From [Streptosporangium] indianense (lineage in GTDB: Bacteria > Actinomycetota > Actinomycetes > Streptomycetales > Streptomycetaceae): 36,339 nt of DNA. The stretch covers positions 1 through 36,339 of the forward strand of contig NZ_JAKEIO010000074.1 in the NCBI RefSeq assembly GCF_021474405.1. The letters run 5' to 3'. The first letter of the stretch is position 1; every line of letters begins with the position of its first letter. Positions 24,236 to 31,421 of the stretch are shown piece by piece. Below the pieces are notes generated by a model that made no database searches, was not told where the DNA came from, and saw nothing but the letters and a program-made list of their open reading frames with translations. The position numbers were made by a program, and so were the translations under genes.

Positions 24236-25876
24236 ATGGTGAGTGTCCAATCCCCTCCCGGTCGCGGTGAACTCCCCTACGCGCGCGTGCTGTTGCTCCC
24301 GGCCATAGTCATGGCCGCGGCGACCGGAGCCGCGGTCGCGCTGGTGAGCGAGCCGGCCCGGGGTGCCGTCGGCTGGTGCGGCGGCATCGCCACCGCGCTG
24401 GTGCTCGCGACGGCGGCCGAGGCGGTACGCCGCGGCCGTGCGCTGCGCCACCAGCGTGCCGAGCACGCCCGGCACAGCGCACAGCTGGAACAGCGGATCG
24501 CCGCCCACGACACCGAACTGCTCCACTTCTCGCGGGAGATGATCCCCGCCGCGCTCGACCTGCTGCGGACCGGAGAACCCCCCAGGGAGGTGATCCGCAA
24601 GCTCGGCCTCGTCGACCCCGCGTTCCGGGACCTGCCCGCCCCGCAGAGGGAGACGCTGCTGAGGGTGCTCAAGATCGTCGACTACGAAGTGACCATGCGT
24701 GACGCCGCCGCACGCTCCTTCGTCAGTGTCGCCCGCCGCGTCCAGGCGATCATCCACCAGCAGGCCGAGGAACTGCGGGAGATGGAGGAGGACCACGGCC
24801 GCAACCCGGAGGTCTTCGACGACCTCCTGCGCATCGACCACGGCAACGCGCTGATCGGCCGTCTCGCCGACTCCGTGTCCGTTCTCGGCGGCGGCCGCCC
24901 GGGCCGCCAGTGGCCCGCCCCGGTGTCCCTGTACAGCACCCTGCGCGGCGCCATGTCCCGCATCCTCGAGTACCGGCGCATCCAGCTGTCCTCCATCGCC
25001 AAGGTCAGCGTCAAGGGCATCTACGTCGAGCCGGTCATCCACGCCGCCGCCGAACTCCTCGACAACGCCACGCGCTACTCGCCGCCCCAGACCAAGGTCC
25101 ACGTCACCGCCACCGAGGTGCAGACCGGTGTCTGCATCGAGATCGAGGACGGCGGTGTCAACCTCAACGAGGAGGCACGCGCCCGGATCGAGGGCATGCT
25201 GGAGGCCGCCAAGGCGGGCGTCGACCTCCAGGACATCGGCGAGCACCCGCGCCTCGGCCTGGCCGTCGTGGGCCGTCTGTGCACGGCATACAACATGCAG
25301 GTCTCGCTGCGCGCCTCCGCGTACGGCGGCGTCCGCGCCATCCTCATCGTGCCCAGCGAGATGATCACCCACGAGCCCGGTGTCGGACTCGCCCACGGCA
25401 TCGGCGCCACCGGCATCCCCATGACGGTCGGCATCCCCGAGGGCCCGAAGCGCGCGCCCAAGAGGCGACGCCCCACCAGCCCGAAGATCCCGGCCACGGT
25501 CTCCCTGGAGGACGACGACGTCCCCGAGGTCACCGAGTGGACCGCGAACGGCCTGCCGCAGCGCCGCAGCAAGGTGAAGATGCCGCTCGCCGAGCGCCTC
25601 GCCCAGCAGGCCGCCAACGAGAAGGCCGACCGGGAAGCAGCCGAGCGGGGCGAGCACAACCCCTGGGCCACCCCGGAGCCCGAGCCCAAGTCGTGGCACG
25701 ACATGTCGTCCCCGGACGCCCCCGGCAAGGGCCTGGAGGCCTTCTGGGAGGGACTCAAGCAAGGCATCGAACCCGGCACCCACCCCACCGACTTCATCCG
25801 GAACCCGCACAAGTACCTGCACCTGATCAACGACCCGGCCCCCACCGAGGCCGATGACGAGGGGGATCTCAAGTGA
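24236..25876 (+). CDS. rarA: Conservon protein A, sensor-kinase-like (RarA/CvnA9 type)
   Basis: First gene of a five-gene conservon. The protein (546 residues from ATG 24236; AGAAGG at 24225) has two hydrophobic segments near the N-terminus (about 18-65), a coiled-coil/helical region beginning RHQRAEHARHSAQLEQRI, and a histidine-kinase-type ATPase domain with N box HAAAELLDNATRYSPP (from His269), the G1-like EIEDGGVNL and the G2-like PRLGLAVVGRL. I see no typical phospho-acceptor His box, so it may not autophosphorylate like a classic kinase. The C-terminal 150 residues are Pro- and Glu-rich and probably disordered. Conservon A proteins are membrane-bound and recruit the B, C and D partners. 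GTG 24239 is an alternative start. Confidence 0.9.
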   Translation: MVSVQSPPGRGELPYARVLLLPAIVMAAATGAAVALVSEPARGAVGWCGGIATALVLATAAEAVRRGRALRHQRAEHARHSAQLEQRIAAHDTELLHFSREMIPAALDLLRTGEPPREVIRKLGLVDPAFRDLPAPQRETLLRVLKIVDYEVTMRDAAARSFVSVARRVQAIIHQQAEELREMEEDHGRNPEVFDDLLRIDHGNALIGRLADSVSVLGGGRPGRQWPAPVSLYSTLRGAMSRILEYRRIQLSSIAKVSVKGIYVEPVIHAAAELLDNATRYSPPQTKVHVTATEVQTGVCIEIEDGGVNLNEEARARIEGMLEAAKAGVDLQDIGEHPRLGLAVVGRLCTAYNMQVSLRASAYGGVRAILIVPSEMITHEPGVGLAHGIGATGIPMTVGIPEGPKRAPKRRRPTSPKIPATVSLEDDDVPEVTEWTANGLPQRRSKVKMPLAERLAQQAANEKADREAAERGEHNPWATPEPEPKSWHDMSSPDAPGKGLEAFWEGLKQGIEPGTHPTDFIRNPHKYLHLINDPAPTEADDEGDLK

Positions 25877-26280
25877 TCCAGCAGCGAGGCAACTTCGACT
25901 GGATGCTCAAGCAACTCGCCGACGGTGTCCCGGGCATCGAGATGATCGTGGTGCTCTCGGCCGACGGTCTGCGCATCGCCCGCTACGGCGGCGAGCCGGA
26001 CGCCGCCGACCGGGTCGCCGCCGCCTGCGCCGGCCTGCAGTCCCTCGCGGGCAGCATCTGCCAGGAACTCACCGTGGGCGACGGCGAGATGAAGCTCGTC
26101 ATGATCGAGATCGACCAGGGCTACTTCTACCTGATGGGCGCGGGCGCCAACGCCTTCCTCGCGGTGCTGTCCGACGTGCGGTGCGAACCCGGCCGGATGA
26201 GCGCCATGATGCGCGACCTCGTCGTCCGGATCGGTGGCCACCTCACCAGCCCGCCCCGGCGGAACGGGCAGATCGTATGA
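25873..26280 (+). CDS. rarB: Conservon protein B, roadblock/LC7 domain (RarB/CvnB9 type)
   Basis: A 135-residue roadblock/LC7 protein. Members of this fold act as regulators (GAP- or GEF-like) of the small GTPase encoded by the fourth conservon gene. The domain runs through most of the chain: FDWMLKQLADGVPGIEMIVV, LSADGLRIAR, AACAGLQSLAG and MKLVMIEIDQGYFYLM. The GTG start overlaps the rarA stop by four bases (GTGA), so translation is coupled. The purine run AGGGGGATC lies just upstream. The stop overlaps the next start (ATGA). Confidence 0.94.
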   Translation: MIQQRGNFDWMLKQLADGVPGIEMIVVLSADGLRIARYGGEPDAADRVAAACAGLQSLAGSICQELTVGDGEMKLVMIEIDQGYFYLMGAGANAFLAVLSDVRCEPGRMSAMMRDLVVRIGGHLTSPPRRNGQIV

Positions 26281-26675
26281 CGCCTCCGCAACGCCAGAGG
26301 CGCGACCTCGCCCCGGAAACGGCCACGCCCCGGGAGGGCGACGGCAAACCCGGCAACCCCGAGCGGATGTACGTGGTGGCCGGTCCGGACGGCGAACGGG
26401 CCGAGCTCGACCTGGTGACGTTAATCGTGGCGCGGGCCACGGACCCGCCGCCCTCCGCCTCCCCCGAGCAGGCGGCGCTGCTCCGACTCTGCGCCGCCCC
26501 CCTGTCCGTGGCCGAGCTGTCGGCCTACCTCCACCTGCCGTTCAGCGCGATGGGCGTGCTGCTCACCGAGTTGCTGACGGCGGAACTGGTGCAGGCGCGC
26601 GCCCCGATCGTCCGTAAGGCGCGCTCCGACCGTTCCCTCCTCGAAGCGGTGATGAATGGACTTCAACGGCTCTGA
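26277..26675 (+). CDS. rarC: Conservon protein C, DUF742 (RarC/CvnC9 type), with a TTA codon
   Basis: A 132-residue DUF742 protein. The N-terminal 35 residues are polar; the rest (RMYVVAGPDGERAELDLVTL, then SVAELSAYLHLPFSAMGVLL) looks like a winged-helix fold. In conservons the C protein binds the membrane-bound A protein with B and D. The start ATG overlaps the rarB stop (ATGA), and the 3' end overlaps rarD by 20 bases. Codon 49 (26421-26423) is TTA, the rare leucine codon read by the bldA tRNA, in a sequence otherwise nearly free of it. This suggests that production of RarC, and perhaps of the coupled RarD, depends on developmental stage. Confidence 0.93.
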   Translation: MTPPQRQRRDLAPETATPREGDGKPGNPERMYVVAGPDGERAELDLVTLIVARATDPPPSASPEQAALLRLCAAPLSVAELSAYLHLPFSAMGVLLTELLTAELVQARAPIVRKARSDRSLLEAVMNGLQRL

Positions 26676-27276
26676 CACCATTCCGGGCCCCCGGGCCGAG
26701 GACCAGCTGCCCCACACGGCACAGGCCGCGGCCAAGATCGTGATCGTGGGCGGCTTCGGCGTCGGCAAGACGACCATGGTCGGCTCGGTCAGCGAGATCA
26801 CACCGCTGACCACCGAGGAGACCATGACGCAGGCCGGCATCGGCGTCGACGACAACTTCGGCTCCGCGTCCAAGACGGCCACCACCGTCGCCATGGACTT
26901 CGGCCGGATCAGCATCACCGAACAGCTGGTGCTGTACCTCTTCGGCACACCCGGACAGCAGCGCTTCTGGTTCCTGTGGAACGGCCTGTTCGAGGGTGCG
27001 CTCGGCGCGGTCGTGCTGGTCGACACCCGGCGGCTGGAGGTCAGCTTCGACGTCATGGGGCGTCTGGAGGAACGCGGCGTGCCGTTCGTGGTCGCCGTCA
27101 ACTCCTTCCCCGACGCCCCTCGTTACGCCATCGAGGAGCTGCGCGCCGCCCTCGACCTCACGCCGGACATCCCGATCATGGAGTGCGACGCGCGGCGGCG
27201 GGCCTCCAGCCGCGACGTCCTGATGACCCTCATGCGCTTCCTGCACTCGCTGGCCATGACGGGCTCCCGCGCCTGA
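26656..27276 (+). CDS. rarD: Conservon protein D, small GTPase (RarD/CvnD9 type)
   Basis: A Ras-like GTP-binding protein of 206 residues in the family of conservon ATP/GTP-binding proteins (related to MglA and Arf). The P-loop is GGFGVGKTT (32-40). The switch region has TTEETMTQAGIGVDD, followed by TTVAMDFGRI and the DxxG-equivalent GTPGQQRFW. The usual NKxD base-recognition motif appears as VNSFPDA, so specificity is less certain. It overlaps rarC by 20 bases (no visible ribosome binding site of its own within a gap), consistent with coupled translation. Binding of GDP or GTP is thought to set assembly with the A, B and C proteins. A 65-bp gap precedes the P450 gene. Confidence 0.94.
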   Translation: MDFNGSDTIPGPRAEDQLPHTAQAAAKIVIVGGFGVGKTTMVGSVSEITPLTTEETMTQAGIGVDDNFGSASKTATTVAMDFGRISITEQLVLYLFGTPGQQRFWFLWNGLFEGALGAVVLVDTRRLEVSFDVMGRLEERGVPFVVAVNSFPDAPRYAIEELRAALDLTPDIPIMECDARRRASSRDVLMTLMRFLHSLAMTGSRA

Positions 27277-27341
27277 CCCGTGCGACCCGTTCGCACTTCC
27301 CCCCAGACACCTGAGACCACCTCAGTTTCGGAGCGATCACT

Positions 27342-28892
27342 GTGACGCCTGAATCCCACGCCCCGACCAGCACGGACGACCTCCCGCCCGGCCCGCCTCC
27401 CGGCTGCCCCGCGCACGGCATCGGGCCCGGGGGACTGCACCGGCTGCACGAGGCGGAGGACCTGGGAGCGTTGTACGAGCAACTGCGGGACCGGCACGGT
27501 CCCGTGGCGCCCGTGCTGCTCCACGACGACGTACCGATGTGGATCGTCCTCGGCCACGCCGAGAACCTTCACATGGTGCGCTCGCCCTCGCAGTTCTGCC
27601 GGGACAGCCGGATCTGGACCCCGCTCAAGGAGGGCCTGGTCAAACCCGACCACCCGCTGATGCCGCACATCGCCTGGCAGCCCATCGCCTCGCACGCCGA
27701 GGGCGACGAGCACAAGCGGCTGCGCGGCGCGGTCATGGGCGCCATCTCCACCATCGACTTCCGCAGCCTGCGCCGCTACATCAACCGCAGCACGCAGGTG
27801 ATCGTCAACCGGTTCTGCGAGGCGGGCGAGGCGGAGCTCGTCGGCCAGTTCACCGAGCACCTGCCGATGGCGGTGATGTGCGAGATCCTCGGCATGCCCG
27901 ACGAGTACAACGACCGGCTCGTCGAGGCCGCCCGCGACGCCCTCAAGGGCACCGAGACGGCGATCGCCAGCCACTCCTACGTCATGGAGGTCCTCAGCCG
28001 GCTGACCGCCACCCGCCGGGCCCAGCCGGAGGAGGACCTCGCCAGCTACCTGATCACGCACCCGGCCCGGCTGAGTGACGACGAGGTCAGGGAGCACCTG
28101 CGCCTGGTCCTCTTCGCCGCCTACGAGGCCACCACCAACCTGCTGTCCAACGTGCTGCTGACGGTGCTGATCGACCCGCGCTTCCGGGCCCAGCTCAACG
28201 GCGGCCAGATGACGGTGCCGGAGGCGGTGGAGCAGTCCCTGTGGAACGAGCCGCCGTTCAGCACGGTCTTCGCCTACTTCGCCAAGCAGGAGACGGAGCT
28301 GGGCGGGCAGCGCATCCGCCGGGGCGACGGGCTGCTGTTCGCCCCGCTGCCGGCCAACGTCGACCCGCGGGTGCGGCCGGACCTGAAGGCCAGCATGCAG
28401 GGCAACCGTTCCCACCTCGCCTTCGGCGGCGGCCCGCACGAGTGCCCCGGTCAGGACATCGGCCGTTCCATCGCCGACGTGGGCGTCGACGCACTGCTGA
28501 TGCGGCTGCCCGACGTCGAACTCGACTGCGACCAGGAGGAGCTGCGCTGGACGGCGTCCATCGCCTCCCGGCACCTGGTGGAACTGCCGGTGCAGTTCGC
28601 GCCCAGGCCGCCGCAGAACGTGCAGGAGGAGCCGCACCACAAGCCGGTCGCAGCCCAGCGCTCGGACTGGCAGATCGGCATCACGCAGCCGTCGGCCACC
28701 GCACCGATTGCTGCTTCGGCCGTACCGCAACCGGCCGCCGCCCAGCCCCAGCCGGTCGCCGCTCAGCCTCAGCCGGCCCAGGTGCTGCCCCAGCCGCAGC
28801 CGGTGACCGGGATGCCGCAGCCGGGCGTCGCAGAAGCGCCCCGCCGCAGGGGTGTGTGGCAGCGGTTCCTGAGCTGGTGGCGCGGCTACTGA
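27342..28892 (+). CDS. rarE: Conservon cytochrome P450 (RarE, CYP157-like) with atypical K-helix
   Basis: A cytochrome P450 of 516 residues from GTG 27342 (GGAG eight bases upstream). The haem-binding loop FGGGPHECPGQ has the Cys ligand at 368. The I-helix is LFAAYEATTN (258-267). The K-helix position that normally reads ExxR is EQSLW (297-301), so the Arg is missing; this is a known trait of the CYP157 family found in conservons. After the P450 domain (about residue 420) comes a Pro/Gln/Ala-rich linker of about 60 residues with repeats such as QPQPVAAQPQP, and the chain ends in a basic-aromatic segment RRRGVWQRFLSWWRGY. The substrate is unknown. Its stop overlaps the stop of the opposing pseudouridine synthase gene. 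Confidence 0.93.
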   Translation: MTPESHAPTSTDDLPPGPPPGCPAHGIGPGGLHRLHEAEDLGALYEQLRDRHGPVAPVLLHDDVPMWIVLGHAENLHMVRSPSQFCRDSRIWTPLKEGLVKPDHPLMPHIAWQPIASHAEGDEHKRLRGAVMGAISTIDFRSLRRYINRSTQVIVNRFCEAGEAELVGQFTEHLPMAVMCEILGMPDEYNDRLVEAARDALKGTETAIASHSYVMEVLSRLTATRRAQPEEDLASYLITHPARLSDDEVREHLRLVLFAAYEATTNLLSNVLLTVLIDPRFRAQLNGGQMTVPEAVEQSLWNEPPFSTVFAYFAKQETELGGQRIRRGDGLLFAPLPANVDPRVRPDLKASMQGNRSHLAFGGGPHECPGQDIGRSIADVGVDALLMRLPDVELDCDQEELRWTASIASRHLVELPVQFAPRPPQNVQEEPHHKPVAAQRSDWQIGITQPSATAPIAASAVPQPAAAQPQPVAAQPQPAQVLPQPQPVTGMPQPGVAEAPRRRGVWQRFLSWWRGY

Positions 28893-29887
28893 CCGTCCGA
28901 CGGGCCGTCGTACGTGCCGGCGGCCCATCGGTCGTACGACGCCCACGCGGCGAGCGTCCGGCCGCTGCGGAAGCGGTGCTCCTCGCCCGTGACCGGGTCG
29001 GTGAACTCCAGCGAGTGCGCGAGCAGTTGCAGCGGACGACGGAAGTCACCGGCCGCTGCGGGGGCGGTCACCTCGGGGTAGAGCGGGTCGCCGAGGATCG
29101 GCACGCCCAGCGCGGTCATGTGGACGCGCAACTGGTGCGTCTGTCCGGTGGCGGGCGTGAGCCGGTACCGGGCGAGTCCACCGGGCCGGCCCTGTTCGCC
29201 GACCCGGTCGCGGTGCTCGACGAGTTCGACGCGGCTCACGGCGTTGGACTCGCCCGGGACCTCCCGGGCCGTGAGCACGCCGCGCTCCTTGACGATCCGG
29301 CTGCGGACCGTCCGGGGCAGGTCGAGGCCGGGGTCGTACGGGGCGACGGCCTCGTATCCCTTGCGGACCCGGCGGTCGCGGAACAGCGTCTGGTAGGCGC
29401 CGCGTTCGTCGGGGCGCACGGTGAACAGCACGAGCCCCGCCGTGAGCCGGTCCAAGCGGTGCGCGGCGGTGAGCGCCGGGAGGTCCAGCTCGCGGCGGAG
29501 CCTGGCCAGCGCGGTCTGGGCGACATGGCCGCCGCGCGGGGTGGTGGCCAGGAAGGGCGGTTTGTCGGCGACGACGATGTGCTCGTCCCGGTGTATGACC
29601 CGCACCGGGAAGGGCACCGGCACCTCGTCGGGCAGGTCCCGGTGGAACCACACAAACATCCCGGGGGCGTAGGGCGCGTCCGCCGCGACGGGCCGTCCGT
29701 CCGCCCCGACGATCCGGCCCGCGTCGAACATGGCGTCCACGACTCCGGAGCCCGCTCCGGAGAGCCGCTCCACCAAGTGGTCGCGCACCGTGCCCCAGGT
29801 GCCGGCCGCGGGCAGCCGCACCCGCACCGGGTCCACGCCGTGGCGCTGCGGCAGGGGAGAGGGCGGGGTGCGCGTCTTGCGTCTCAT
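28886..29887 (-). CDS. RluA-family pseudouridine synthase
   Basis: Converts uridine to pseudouridine in an RNA, probably 23S rRNA or tRNA. It has 333 residues. The family signature HRLDRLTAGLVLF contains the catalytic Asp146; downstream are KGYEAV, TGQTHQLRVHM and ILGDPLYPE, which form the active-site cleft. The N-terminal part (about 30-80) is a short S4-like region, degenerate compared with RluC and RluD. The exact RNA target cannot be read. ATG 29887 has no ribosome binding site but a TACGCT on the reverse strand ends 8 nt before it. The gene is convergent with rarE and the two stop codons overlap by seven bases. Confidence 0.93.
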   Translation of the reverse strand: MRRKTRTPPSPLPQRHGVDPVRVRLPAAGTWGTVRDHLVERLSGAGSGVVDAMFDAGRIVGADGRPVAADAPYAPGMFVWFHRDLPDEVPVPFPVRVIHRDEHIVVADKPPFLATTPRGGHVAQTALARLRRELDLPALTAAHRLDRLTAGLVLFTVRPDERGAYQTLFRDRRVRKGYEAVAPYDPGLDLPRTVRSRIVKERGVLTAREVPGESNAVSRVELVEHRDRVGEQGRPGGLARYRLTPATGQTHQLRVHMTALGVPILGDPLYPEVTAPAAAGDFRRPLQLLAHSLEFTDPVTGEEHRFRSGRTLAAWASYDRWAAGTYDGPSDGQ

Positions 29888-29895
29888 CGCGGCCC

Positions 29896-29901
29896 AGCGT
29901 A
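29896..29901 (-). promoter_or_regulatory. -10-like box for the pseudouridine synthase gene
   Basis: On the reverse strand TACGCT lies at 29901-29896 and ends 8 nt before the ATG at 29887. No ribosome binding site is visible. Confidence 0.4.
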
Positions 29902-29967
29902 CGAGACCGGTGCGGCAGGGAGGAAAACCACTGGGATCACTCCGCGGGCCCTTGCCAGGATGCGGGC

Positions 29968-30386
29968 ATGCCGTTTCTCATCAGCCCGGTCCTGACCGCC
30001 GGGGCCCTCGCGGGCCGTCCGCAACCGACGCTCCCCGCCGACGGGGGACTCGTCCTGCGCCCCTTCCGGGAGGGGGACGCGCCCGCGGTGTACGAGGTGT
30101 TCCAGGACCCGGTGATGCACCAGTGGCACGCCCGGTCGGCCGACTCCGAGGAGGAGGTCGGCGACTGGATCCGTGCGTGGCGGCAGGCGTGGATGGAGGA
30201 GCGGGAGGCGCACTGGGCGGTGGCCGACGCCGCGTCCGGTGTGCTGCTGGGCCGGGTGGCGCTGCGCGAGCTGCGGCTCGACGACGGGACGGCGGAGGTG
30301 GCGTACTGGGCACCAAGCGCAGTGCGATCAAGCAGCCGGACGGATGGCACGACATGCATCTGCACGCGCGCGTACGGGAGAACTGA
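29968..30386 (+). pseudogene. GNAT N-acetyltransferase, broken by an internal deletion
   Basis: The gene starts at ATG 29968 with a normal RimJ/RimL-like GNAT beginning: LVLRPFREGDAPAVYEVFQD, then HWAVADAASGVLLGRVALRE and GTAEVAYW. At about 30309 the sequence jumps to a typical GNAT ending in another frame, GTKRSAIKQPDGWHDMHLHA, ending at TGA 30384-30386. The piece that should lie between, about 50-60 residues with the acetyl-CoA-binding RGRG(V/A) loop, is absent, and the frame changes at the junction. The start and end are clear, so this is a pseudogene formed by one deletion. A sequencing error is less likely because the missing piece is large. Confidence 0.85.
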
Positions 30387-30451
30387 CCGGGGAGTTGCAC
30401 GACGAGCACTCCCGCGTCCGCGGCCGAGAGCCCCGGGCGCGCCGGCCGGTG

Positions 30452-31294
30452 TCAGGCCGCCGACACGCTCTCCTGCTCCGCCTCGATCCTGGCGTTCCAC
30501 TCGCGCTTCGAGGCCTGCCAGCCGTCCTCGTCGTGGCCGCGGCGCCAGTACCCGGAGATCGAGAGGTCGTCGCGCGGGATCCCGTGCTCGACGCGGAGCA
30601 GATGGCGCAGCTGCTTGACGAAGTGCGCCTCGCCGTGGACGAAGGCGTGCACCCGGCCCTCGGGGAGCTCCAGGCCCCGTACGGCCTCGACCAGCGCCTC
30701 ACCGACGGGCCGGGCGCCGCGGTGCAGCCAGACGACCTCCACGTCCGAGTCGATCTTCTGCTCCTCCTCGGGGCCGGAGACCTCCACGAACGCGTACGCC
30801 TTGGCGCCGTGCGGCAGCGCCTCCAGCGCACAGGCGATGGCGGGCAGCGCGCTCTCGTCCCCCACGAGCAGATGCCAGTCGGCACCCGGGTCGGGTGCGT
30901 ACGCCCCACCGGGACCCATGAAGCGCACGGTCTCGCCCGGCCGCACGCGCACGGCCCAGGGACCGGCCAGGCCCTCGTCACCGTGGATGACGAAGTCCAG
31001 GGTCAGTTCGCGGTGCAGGGCGTCCCACTGGCGGACCGTGTACGTCCGGGTCACCGGCCACTGTTCGCGCGGCAGCTCATCACGGACGCGCTGCAGGTCG
31101 AAGGGTTCCGGATAGGTGACGTCCGCCGGCGCGAAGAGCAGCTTCACATAGTGGTCGGTGCACGTGCCCGCCGTGAACTCGGCGAGGCCCTCGCCGCCGA
31201 GCACCACACGCTGCATGTGCGGGGTCAGCCGCTCGGTGCGGACGACCTGCGCGGTGTGGAGCCGACGCGGCTGGCGTCCCGGTCGCTCTGCCAT
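30452..31294 (-). CDS. Siderophore-interacting FAD protein (ferric-siderophore reductase type)
   Basis: Predicted to reduce iron bound to an imported siderophore, using FAD and NAD(P)H, in the cytosol. It has 280 residues from ATG 31294 with a GGGAGG ribosome binding site. The N-terminal FAD domain has TPHMQRVVLGGEGL, VTRTYTVRQWD (FAD-binding RxYT) and LDFVIHGDEGLAGPWA. The C-terminal half is the NAD(P)-binding domain, DWHLLVGDESALPAIACALE, followed by the family ending SISGYWRRGHDEDGW. An iron box overlaps its promoter region, so it is probably repressed by iron through DmdR1/IdeR. It is transcribed away from the exonuclease gene, in the same direction. Confidence 0.94.
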   Translation of the reverse strand: MAERPGRQPRRLHTAQVVRTERLTPHMQRVVLGGEGLAEFTAGTCTDHYVKLLFAPADVTYPEPFDLQRVRDELPREQWPVTRTYTVRQWDALHRELTLDFVIHGDEGLAGPWAVRVRPGETVRFMGPGGAYAPDPGADWHLLVGDESALPAIACALEALPHGAKAYAFVEVSGPEEEQKIDSDVEVVWLHRGARPVGEALVEAVRGLELPEGRVHAFVHGEAHFVKQLRHLLRVEHGIPRDDLSISGYWRRGHDEDGWQASKREWNARIEAEQESVSAA

Positions 31295-31312
31295 GAGGAC
31301 CTCCCTGTCTCA

Positions 31313-31331
31313 TATAGTTAGGGTTACCTAA
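31313..31331 (-). promoter_or_regulatory. Iron box upstream of the siderophore-interacting protein gene
   Basis: On the reverse strand 31331-31313 reads TTAGGTAACCCTAACTATA. It agrees at about 13 of 19 positions with the DmdR1/IdeR iron-box pattern TTAGGTTAGGCTAACCTAA. It lies about 20 bp before the start codon's ribosome binding region. Confidence 0.75.
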
Positions 31332-31421
31332 GTTAGCACCTCGCGCCCACTTCACACCTCTCGAAAAACGCGGCAGTTGAACACCGAGGGCCGCCGGTCT
31401 CCTCCCGCCCGTCCTGTCACG

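Noticed and set aside
29730..30386. A continuous forward frame through the GNAT region that could be a single intact protein
   Set aside because: It runs opposite the pseudouridine synthase start and only its last 26 residues look like GNAT. The N-terminal GNAT half lies in another frame.
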